Of a DNA stretch of 64,000 nucleotides, positions 50,815 to 60,161 are shown one piece after another. Each line of letters opens with the position of its first letter. Position 1 is the first letter of the stretch. Source of the stretch: Aphis gossypii (Eukaryota; Arthropoda; Insecta; Hemiptera; Aphididae); NCBI RefSeq assembly GCF_020184175.1, contig NC_065531.1, forward strand, positions 46,149,213 to 46,213,212. The letters are read 5' to 3'. Made by a program: the position numbers and the translations under genes. The notes beneath the pieces were generated by a model. The model made no database searches and was not told where the DNA came from. It worked only from the letters and a program-made list of their open reading frames with translations.

Positions 50815-51225
50815 TTGGATAAAATACTTTTTAAAAATATTTTGAATACATACTTATTCCGAAAACTTAAAAAAAAGTATTCAGAATCAGAATGTATATT
50901 TGTCATTTGAATACTTTATAATAATAGTATTTCCAAGTATTTGGAATAGGTAATTCACAAAAGTATTCCAAATATTATTCAAATACTTTTTTTAGTAGAT
51001 TTAGATTTCAATGACAAAAATTTTTTTTTTCAATTCAGTGCTTACAAATGAATATTATAATAATCTCGTTTTATTTATAGTTTAATAAAAGTGCAAGAGC
51101 TTCAATTACGAAAGCAGTAGTGAAATTATTTTTTAAGTGCGGTTAGACGTTAAAAAGTATTCCGAATACTGTATAGTGTATTTGGAATACTACCCATGTG
51201 TGGCGTAGACCCAGGTCTATGTTAA
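50815..51225. repeat. Repeat region with recurring GTATTCCRAATAC-type palindromes
   Basis: Variants of AAGTATTC and GAATACTT recur at least six times within 400 bp, often as near-palindromes such as AAGTATTCCGAATACT and GTATTTGGAATAC. The outer parts GACCAGACTTGG and the complement of TAGACCCAGGTC are loosely inverted. It is probably a non-autonomous transposon or a decayed copy of one. Confidence 0.5.
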
Positions 51226-51507
51226 TATTTTAAAATTATATGTTTATTTTACTTGAATTGTATAATTTAATTTAAAAAATATGTATATAATGTAAATAAC
51301 CTTATAACATAATCTACAATTTCTACACTAATGACCTAGATGTCGATGTATTTATAAAGAATAAAGATCAATAAAAATAAAAAAAATTATCTTTATCTTT
51401 ATGTAGGTATGTACTTGACCATAGATAATAATATATAATGAATATTATCTATGTATTTGACATATTTTGTATTGTCTATGGGAAATCTCTATTCAAACGG
51501 TAACGAA

Positions 51508-52781
51508 CACAGATATAGATAATAAACTAGATTGCTAGGTTCCCTATACTAACCATATAAACGTTTGAAGCCACAAATCCGCCATTATTAGTAGGTCATT
51601 TGTATCTTATCATGTTATAATTTTGATAACACAATACACAATCATTTCTCACTATAATAAATATATTGATCATGAATTCATGTTTAAAAAATTTTAAATT
51701 TGTAAACGTCTTTTTCGTGAAGGCGTGAAGCTAAAAAGTTCATTTTATTATTTGACGTTTGTTAAATATTTTATAATTTAATGTCGTCTATTAATTTGAA
51801 ATGTTGATCATGGTCAATTGAATAATTTCATACCTATTATGTTTATAATTTATATATAAACTTATAAATTAGGTAAATGTATTACAATACTATTTTATTT
51901 CCAATTATATTATTATTTGTTAATAATACTTAGGTAGGTATGTATGTATATTTAATTGAGCAATTTCTTAACTAGTTAGAGTAGGTAGTAGGTGTATTTT
52001 GACAAATAAAAACAATGTTATATTATATAAAAAAATAAATACTTTTACATGTTATAAAATAAAATAGTTTTATGAAGTTTTTGCTTCTTATTATCCATTT
52101 TCATTATTGAAGATGTTAATATTTTACTATAAGAATGTAATCGTATGTTCAAATATGCATGCGAAATTAGGTTTATTAATTTTATGTGGTCTTGCATGTA
52201 TGTCCGTCAACACAATACGTCATAGGCATTTTTAACAAAATTTTATAATTTATACTCTATAAATGTTAAATATGATATTAAATGTGATTAAATAAATTAC
52301 ACTTAAAACTTGCATGTGTAGTAAGCAAATATTTTTTGCGCTTAGTACAACATTTACAAGTTTACACAGGTTTGTACAGGAGTTAGCATATTATGTACAG
52401 TGATTTAACTCCACAACTATTTTCTATGAAAAAAGTATAAATAAATAACGAGTACTGAGAATAATAGGTTTATTGTATAAATAATATAATATATAGGTAA
52501 TAATATATTATATAATGTGTTAAACAACAACAGACTGGTTTTAACAAATAATTCTTTAATTGTTTAAAATTTTAAATCATACATTTAAAGAATTAAATAC
52601 TACATAAAAAATATACAATCATAATTTATTGTGACAAAATAAAAAATAACATTTCAAATACTTTAAACTTAAATTCAAATTTTGGCGGGTTTTCAGCATG
52701 CATTTGACCTACTCAAAATGGCGGATAATAACTTCACATCATATCACTAGTTAGCAATCTAGTTTATTATCTATATCTGTG
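51508..52781. mobile_element. 1.27-kb non-autonomous DNA transposon with 8-bp target duplication
   Basis: The element is flanked by an exact 8-bp repeat GTAACGAA at 51500-51507 and 52782-52789. It has perfect terminal inverted repeats of 30 bp, starting CACAGATATAGATAATAAAC. A second shared inverted block follows inward (CCGCCATT and AGTAGGTCAAATG-like sequence near both ends). No transposase frame is present. The 8-bp duplication fits hAT, P or Merlin superfamilies; the inverted repeats alone do not decide. Confidence 0.85.
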
Positions 52782-52799
52782 GTAACGAATTTAAACGGT

Positions 52800-53291
52800 A
52801 TCACCCACAACGACATCCGAAACACTGTAGGCCGGTTGGCTACACTGTGTCTATTTCGCGCATCGCTATTGGCCCAGCATCTTCTTATATAGTTTTCGTC
52901 GTTTTCTTACCATTTAAATAATAACTAACTGATTATTATAACTGTTTGTTTATTTGATACTTAATACTTAATAGTTAATAGGTAGTTTGAATTTTTTAAA
53001 TTTGAATCCCAAACGGCTAATAAATCGCATTCGTTTAAAGTGTAATCAATTTTCCTTATTTAACGTTTTTCTTATAATTTTTATTTTGTATTTCCAGTTA
53101 TTACAGATGTAGTGTATATTGTATTATTTATTATTGTTTTGTTTATGGTCACAACTTGAATTTTATGCCGAAATACTTCGGTGACACCGAACGACTAAAC
53201 GTAACAGCTGTCTCGGTGTGTTGATGTACATCATAATTCACCATCCAACGAATCCTCGTCGTTCCAAACAATTACCGCCGATTATATAAAA
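52800..53291 (+). promoter_or_regulatory. Likely promoter and non-coding first exon of the SANTA-domain gene
   Basis: A short GC-richer block contains an inverted CCAAT box (ATTGG near 52869), a TATATAG at 52886-52892, and then CpG-containing sequence ending in AAAA|GTAAGT at 53291-53292. Splicing from this donor to the acceptor at 54411-54412 would place 15 nt of leader before the start codon. This is inferred from splice signals and composition. Confidence 0.4.
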
Positions 53292-54412
53292 GTAAGTTTA
53301 TAATCAACAAGACCAATCGTTTTCAGAACATAAAATTATAATAAAAAACTATTGACCGAGTGTAAAAATATTAGATCATTTATTAAATATTAAAAGAATA
53401 TTAGAGCGGTTAAAATATAACTACTAAATTATTATTTATATTAGAATCCCAGCGCATAATAGCGCATCACTTAATAATTAATCAAACCTAGCAATTTTAA
53501 TTTTAATTTATCATTTTGACATTTTGTTGTAATTTATTATCATGATATATTTTCTGTGAATATTTGAAACGTACATAAGTATCTATTTCATTATTATATT
53601 TTACACTGATATTTTCAGTATATTTAGATTAATTTTAAGCTATTGCCAACTTTTATATGCCAAAAACCTATTCATAGTGATCGACAGTAATTCAATATTG
53701 ACTCAAAACTTGAACAATAAATACTATGGAAATCAATTCAAACTATAATTTATCAATAGTTTTATAAATAGACTATCTTTACTCTGTATTGTTTTTGTAT
53801 GTAATGACATCATTACATTTAAATTTAACACATACATTTCAATGATAAGGTATGTTTGACATCTAAGTATACTGCAAAGCTGAGAGTGTTAACCTCTCTC
53901 CTTTTTTAAGCTAATAAATATACAACAATATTATCAACGTAAATTAAACATTTAAAAATTATGTTATGTATAAAAAATGGTTATACTAATAGCCACCTTT
54001 GAAGTTGAAGGTTGAAACATTTTTGTTTTTACTGCTTTCTAGGGTAATAGTATACACAAAAATAAAAATAAAATAGGTACAGTTCAAAGTTGATGGTAGC
54101 CATACCTAATTGCTTTTAGCATCATAAGTTTTATTATTTTGTAGGTACTTAAATTTAAAATGTTTCTTTAAGCCTAGACCTTTATTGTATATAATACATA
54201 AAAAAATATACACTACTTCAAAACAATGGAATAAAACAATTCATCTTTATAGAATTAAAACCAATTTGTATCATACTTAAATTGTTCTAAAGTAACAATA
54301 CTTATTAGATATTTATAATTGAAACTATGCTGTAATACTTTTAAAAATATATACCTAAGTGTTCTTCATTTTTCATTTATTCATGTATTTAACTGTTTTT
54401 TTTTTTTTTTAG
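53292..54412 (+). other. Proposed 5' UTR intron of the SANTA-domain gene
   Basis: It runs from GTAAGT to a long poly-T tract ending in AG. It is A/T-rich with nothing else recognised. Confidence 0.4.
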
Positions 54413-54427
54413 TTGTATTAAATCAAG

Positions 54428-55379
54428 ATGAGCAACCAAACAAGTTCAACTGATTCAGCATTTAAAATACCTATGGCACCTCAATATTATCCTTCACAAC
54501 AACCTGAATCTTTACTTTTCCAAGACATTATAGAAGAGAAAGCTGAAGCACTCCGCAATACATTAAATGATTTTTTGAAAGTGCAGCCATATCGTAAATT
54601 TGATGTTGAATTTAATTCCTTTTTAAAACATTTAAGACGCATTATCATTGAAAGTCATCGTTCTGGCTCTAATGTTTCTCGAATTACCAATTCATCACAA
54701 GTTGCGCCACTTTATGCTAGGCCATCAGCAAGTTTCAATTATAGGCCTTCAACGAGTTTTCACTACAGACCTCCAACAATGTCAATGGTTAGTTCTAGTG
54801 ATTATGGCACAATGAGATTACCAGAAAACAATTTTCAACCCATCGAACCTAGAGAACTTTCAAATCCATTTAAACCACCAGATTGTTTACAACCCAGAGT
54901 GGTATTATCTCGTATCGATCAATCTGGTCACAATTCTCATGAGTCACCTTCCATAAGTACCACTGTTATTGAAGTAAGTCAAAATCGTAGTATAACCATT
55001 AAAGGAAATAATACTCATGAAATCGCTCGTAAATCTAAATCTAAATCTCTATCAAGAAATGAACAAACTGCACGTAATACATACTCTGATGTAACATTTG
55101 ATGAGAATAATGAAAATGAAAATGTAAATGTAAATGTAAATGATGACAATAATTCAATAGAATCACTTCTTGAAGACGTTGGATTTAAAATTATTGTTGG
55201 ATTAACAGAAAATAATGAGAACAGCAAAAAAAATAATGCGAGTCTACATCATAATAATACAAATAAAACCAATGCATTAGGAAATGTTGAAAAATTTTTA
55301 TCTATGTGGTCTTTAAATATGAAGCTAATCAAATCATCACAACAATCTGGCATTTCAAAACATGTTTTAATTTTAACTG
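54428..55379 (+). CDS. SANTA-domain gene, coding exon 1
   Basis: The exon encodes residues 1-317 plus one base and ends ...HVLILT with donor GTAATC. The DNA at 55111-55143 is a short tandem GAAAATGTAAATG-type repeat giving alternating Asn-Glu and Asn-Val. Confidence 0.88.
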
Positions 55380-58300
55380 GTAATCTTATATATTATTTAA
55401 TTGAATATTTTTATTATTTCTTAATTTAACCAAAATAATATATTTTTTAGGTAATTTGTTGGGAGAAGATAGACTGACAGTTGTAGAAAAACGTCATGAA
55501 GCTGGTATTTTAGAAGGCCGAAAAGAAAATAATTTAGTTAAGACAAAAAATGGACTATACCGTTTAGTTGGCAACATCATTGGTGGATCACCTAATGAAT
55601 TATATCAAACATGCTTGTCCATCAATGGAATTCCTAGGACATGGAGAAACATTGTTAAACATCTAACTGGGACTGAAAATAAAATGAAAAATGTGTTTGA
55701 TTTTTCAATAAGTTCTCCAGCTGGACCAATGGCCAAGCCAACAAAAGCTTCTGTGAATCTTGATGCTAGTATGACCAGAAAAGGAACAACTTATAGTAAA
55801 AATATAACTCTTACAAATCATAAAAGAAAATTAACCGAATGTGATGAAACTGAAAATAATAAAATTAAACATCGTAAATTTGGTGAACATTTACCATCAA
55901 TATTAGCATCCACACCGAAAAAACCAAAAAAACAACTCACTATGTTTGAAACTCCAAGTCAAATATTGAAAAATAAGTTTAGTCAAAAGATATGCAGTAA
56001 TTCGAACAAACAACGAAAGCTGAATAATATTAATGATTCTATCCATATAAACAAGAAAAGAAAATCTCAGTCAACAGAACAGGTATAATTATAAGATTTA
56101 TTATTTTACCATATAAATTAATATTTAAAACATAATTTATAAATTTGTATAATAATGTAAATTGTAGGTATTAATAGTATTATAATTTATAACTATAATA
56201 AAAATTTTAAGTTATCAAGAGCACCAAAATATTATTTTTTATTTTTATACATTTATTCTGATGTGATCTGAAGCCTCCCACTACATTTAACTAGTTTTAT
56301 AACAAAAAATATATAATAACTAATAATACTTTTATGATCCACTGCAGTAGTGTTATTCACGAGATATTTTGTTTGATAACTAACTGGATAATGCTGCCAG
56401 TTAATTTACAATTTATTAGGTATGTTGAGTTTCAATTTAATTAAATGTACTATAAACTATACTCTACAATCAGTCTACATTGAGTGATTCTTTTATCCTC
56501 TGTTTTTCATTATTTCAAAATATATATTAAGTTTTTTACTTTTTTGAATGATAGCATACATCAAGGCATACATTTTTTAAATTTCATATTGAGAAGCAAA
56601 ATATTTTTTTTATTTTGATACTTAAAAATCAAAATTTGAATGAATAATTTTAACTTATAAAACATAGGTATTTAATGTTAATGTTTAACGGAGTAGTAGA
56701 CAAACATTTTGTGGTGTTTTAATACTTATAAGTTATAACTCATAATTCATAAATACTCATCCAAATTTTAATTTTTATGTATTGAAATACTTCAAAAACT
56801 ATAGTGCTTCGGGCTAAAAAAAAAAATAAATATCAAAAAGTTTTAAGACTAATTGATAGGATTAGCACTCTAGTACTCCCAACTCAATAAATAAACTAAA
56901 TTCACTATTGTGCCAATTGATTTTAATATAAAAAATGTGTAATATCAGATACACAATACATTAATTAATAAAGTTTAAAAAGGATTTAAAATATACTTGA
57001 ACTATGCATTGAAAACAGGTAGTGTCCAAAAGTAACTCCAGCAGAATACCCCCAATTACTAACATAAATTAATATTAACTTCACACCCTCTAACTCAACA
57101 AAAACATTAAAAATACATTCAGTTATAAGAAGAAAACATAATACATATATTATTATTATTAATATATATATATATATTATGTTTTCTGTAATCTATATTT
57201 CATTATTTTTCATACCTCCTTCATACATCATGTTTAAGATTTTAGTACCTGTAGTAAAATTGTAGATTAAAAATATGTTCTTTGTTACAAGTAAAATTAC
57301 ATAGAATTGGGCATGTGCAATCAAGTAAACCTGATGTAAATGTTATGTTGATTATTGTTGCTCAAAAAAGTCCTTAGGATTGGAACTGAGTACTAAGATC
57401 TAGCGAGCCTAGATAATAAGGAGTAACTGGTTTGATAGCAGCCATTAATCGTCCAAACATTTCCCACCTTCTTTTAAAAATTTAAACACTTCAGCTAGAG
57501 ACATTACAACAATTTTTTAGCTCATGACCTTATTATAGCTAGTGTTGTTTGAGCATACTTAGTAATAAAAATAATAAGTGAAATAAACTTATATGATATA
57601 CATAACTAAATATAGTTTAAGTAATTTACATAATAATTTTAAAATTTAAAAATTGAGTATGAGACATCGATCTTAAATTAATGCTTCATGATATAAATAT
57701 AAATAAAACTATATTGTGTTTATTACATTGTTAAGAGTACAAAAATAAGAATACTTCCCAATAGTATTCAATAGCATAGGTAATACTAATATTGTAATAC
57801 ATTAAAACAGTATTATAATATAAAACTTGAATATATAACAAAATGTAAGTACTTTCTTTTCAATATAATACATATTTGTTACAGAAATATAAATATATTC
57901 TTATCCAGATCCCTATTTAATTATTTCTAATCAAAATAATTAATATTTGTCTCAAATAAAATGTGATTTTTTTTTTTTTTATAACTAATACTTTATTTTC
58001 ACGTTACAGATAAGCACATTTTTGAAGCCGAAAACTCCTGAAAAGACATTTTTGAGTAATAATAATAGTACAAAAAATGCCAAACAAATATCAGGAAATT
58101 CTACTGTAAGCAGCAAAAATAGCACCAAACGATCAAATCAAACATCAATAAATAATTCAAAAATATCAAACAGTACAAACAATAGTGCCACAAAATCAAA
58201 AAATAAAACACTAGAAAACTGTTCTTTGTCTATGAAAAGCTCAAACAACTCCAAGCAACAATCTAAAATGAAAACGTCCATAAACTCTATCAATCACAGT

Positions 58301-58954
58301 GTGGACAAATCTAAAGAAAATGTAAAAGTCTTAAAACAAACAACACCAAAAATACCTAAAGACAAAACGACTACAAAAAATGTAAGCATTGTGAAAGAAA
58401 TTAAAAAAAAAAAAGTATCGGCATCAAAAATTGCTCTCACTAAAACCAATAACAAATGTGTAAAGGCAATTAAACCTAAGTCCAAAATACGTGATAATAG
58501 TTTGAACAGTGCCGATACCCATCAAAAAGTAAAAGGAAATAAATCTAAAACAAAAGAAGTACATTGCCCCCCCAATGGGTCGTCAGCAGAAGTGGACCTT
58601 TTTGATTGTGTAGACCACGGTGATTATGGTAATATAAGCGATTATAATCTTATGGCATCACCAAGCAAATTAAGTGTAGTATCAGGTAATGACAAATCCA
58701 GAAGTGTGACACCACCATTATTCAATCATCAATGGAGTTCAAGTGCCAAGTCATTAGTTGCTAGTGAACCACCAACCCCACTAAGTAAATCAATTGTGGC
58801 CAAAGCATTAAAACGTGTCAAAGCACCCAAAATTACTCTGGAAGATGAAATAAAATATAAAAAGAAAAATACCAAACGATCCATTGATTTTAAAACGGTC
58901 TCTAACAAAATAAACAAAATGTTGGAATTTGGAGAGGAATATGATGAAGATTAA
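54428..58954 (+). CDS. SANTA-domain protein, KNL2/M18BP1-like candidate (3 coding exons)
   Basis: Exons 54428-55379, 55451-56082 and 58010-58954 join in phase and encode 842 residues. The start is the first ATG after the acceptor, in context ATCAAGATGAG. The N terminus has a helical patch (about 30-78), Arg-Pro-Ser-x-Ser-Phe-x-Tyr repeats (97-116) and Asn/Ser-rich linkers. Residues about 290-390 look like a SANTA domain: a Trp-initiated start (MWSLNMKLI), a VLILTGNLL strand, VKTKNGLYRLVG, and then GIPRTWRNIVKHL. The usual W-H-S of the domain is not conserved. No SANT/Myb domain and no CENP-C-like motif is visible. The last 300 residues are Lys/Ser/Asn-rich and basic, ending in an acidic EFGEEYDED. 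KNL2/M18BP1 proteins direct loading of the centromeric histone in other animals. The gene model is strong; the family assignment is by eye and moderate. Confidence 0.7.
55451..56082 (+). CDS. SANTA-domain gene, coding exon 2
   Basis: The exon lies 71 nt after exon 1, starts after TTTTTTAG and completes the domain (GNLLGEDRLTVVEKRHEAG onward). It then encodes a basic linker and ends ...SQSTEQ before GTATAA, phase 0. Confidence 0.88.
56083..58009 (+). other. SANTA-domain gene, intron 2
   Basis: This 1.9-kb A/T-rich intron has a TA tract near 57160-57178 and no other recognised content. If exon 2 were read through, the frame would stop within two codons at TAA (56086-56088), giving a short isoform that keeps the SANTA domain. 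Confidence 0.7.
58010..58954 (+). CDS. SANTA-domain gene, last coding exon
   Basis: The exon begins after ACGTTACAG and reads ISTFLKPKTPEK onward. It encodes a long Lys/Ser/Asn-rich tail and a somewhat more complex C-terminal part with Ser/Thr-Pro sites (SVTPPLF, SEPPTPLSK). The TAA stop is at 58952-58954. Confidence 0.85.
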   Translation: MSTFLKPKTPEKTFLSNNNSTKNAKQISGNSTVSSKNSTKRSNQTSINNSKISNSTNNSATKSKNKTLENCSLSMKSSNNSKQQSKMKTSINSINHSVDKSKENVKVLKQTTPKIPKDKTTTKNVSIVKEIKKKKVSASKIALTKTNNKCVKAIKPKSKIRDNSLNSADTHQKVKGNKSKTKEVHCPPNGSSAEVDLFDCVDHGDYGNISDYNLMASPSKLSVVSGNDKSRSVTPPLFNHQWSSSAKSLVASEPPTPLSKSIVAKALKRVKAPKITLEDEIKYKKKNTKRSIDFKTVSNKINKMLEFGEEYDED

Positions 58955-59730
58955 TCATTGTTTTTTATACTTTTGATGATATGTCTTATTTTTTTAATAA
59001 TTGATTTTCCTTTCTTTAATATATTAATTAAAATAATATGTAATTATGCTTAATGTTTAAATTTAAATTATTATTTAAAAATATATGATTGAAATAGAAC
59101 ATACCTTGTTATGAATTGCATTCACTGTCTTTTTAAGCAAAGCTTATATTTTATAAATATATTTTTAAAGATTATATACCTTGTTATTTAAATACGTTTG
59201 TATTATTCACTTTCATTATTTTGTTATAATATTTTTAATATAATCTTTTTTCTTAGTTGTATTACTATATTTTGTAATATGTTTTCTTTTAAAATAAGAA
59301 TTCTCAACAAATATCTCAGTAAACTTTTTTGGATTTTGGTATTATTTACATAAGGATTAGTTTTTGAAATTTTTATTAAACAAATTGAAGTTATATTACA
59401 TAATTCAAATAAATTTGGTTAAAAGTTAAATTTTATAAATTATGTACTCACTAATTGTTGAGTTTTAGTACAGCCTATTTTTAAGCTAGGCAGTAGGCAA
59501 ACAATAGCAGCCTTCCTTTTTTAAGAACAACTAACATAATACGAGATAAATTTAAAATTAATTATAAAATAATGATTGAAGTTAACATAAGTACATACGA
59601 CAATTCATGATCTAGTTTTTTACCAAATTAAAGATGTATCGATTTAACACTTACATTTAAATAACAAAAAAATACTATATTGTTTTTATTAATATAATAA
59701 TTATAAGGACATTGCACATAGTGGTTATAT

Positions 59731-59762
59731 AATATTATTATTATTATTATTATTATTATTAT
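59731..59762. repeat. (ATT)n microsatellite
   Basis: About ten uninterrupted trinucleotide repeats lie in the spacer between convergent genes. Confidence 0.9.
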
Positions 59763-59864
59763 GTATATAATAAAATTAGAATAAATTATTTCATAAACAA
59801 TTTTTCAATTTGTTATTTAAGTAAATTCGGTAACAATAATACAAAAAGAAAAAAACATTACCTA

Positions 59865-59870
59865 TTTATT
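59865..59870 (-). promoter_or_regulatory. Candidate polyadenylation signal of Ask1
   Basis: AATAAA on the minus strand lies about 93 nt after the Ask1 stop codon, a plausible distance. The hexamer is common by chance in this composition. Confidence 0.35.
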
Positions 59871-59962
59871 CATATTTATACTTAACTATAAACGGCAACG
59901 ATGGGTAATTCAAAAGTGTGATACAACACACTACAACTGTTGTTATGTAACACTACTTCACG

Positions 59963-60161
59963 TCATAGGTTATTATTAATTCGATTGTTCGTCCGATGAC
60001 TTGGCTGCAACTGTTGCCGTACATCGGAGGTATAATTATTGTTGTTAGCAGTCGACGGCAACAACGAAGATCGCGGCGTGATAGACGTCGTATTTGTCCC
60101 GGCAGACGATATTTCCCTGTGCCGTTGGATTTCTTTCCACAATCTCAACTCGACGCCCCGT
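59963..60161 (-). CDS. Ask1: Ask1 last exon: end of SAM domain and tail
   Basis: The exon encodes RGVELRLWKEIQRHREISSA, the final SAM helix, and a tail rich in Asn, Ser, Thr and Arg. It ends RINNNL and a TGA stop at 59963-59965. The acceptor is GTCTACAG. Confidence 0.9.

Larger units (their letters stand above)
58955..59962. other. Convergent intergenic spacer
   Basis: The 3' ends of the SANTA-domain gene (+) and Ask1 (-) face each other across about 1 kb of A/T-rich DNA. An (ATT)n microsatellite lies at 59731-59762. An AATAAA for the + gene occurs at 59408-59413. Confidence 0.75.

Noticed and set aside
55015..55227. Minus-strand open frame opposite the SANTA-domain gene
   Set aside because: It is the antisense of a low-complexity tract; alternating Phe-Thr arises from the Asn-Glu/Asn-Val repeat.
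58294..58917. Minus-strand open frames opposite the last SANTA-gene exon
   Set aside because: These are hydrophobic antisense shadows of a Lys/Ser-rich coding region.
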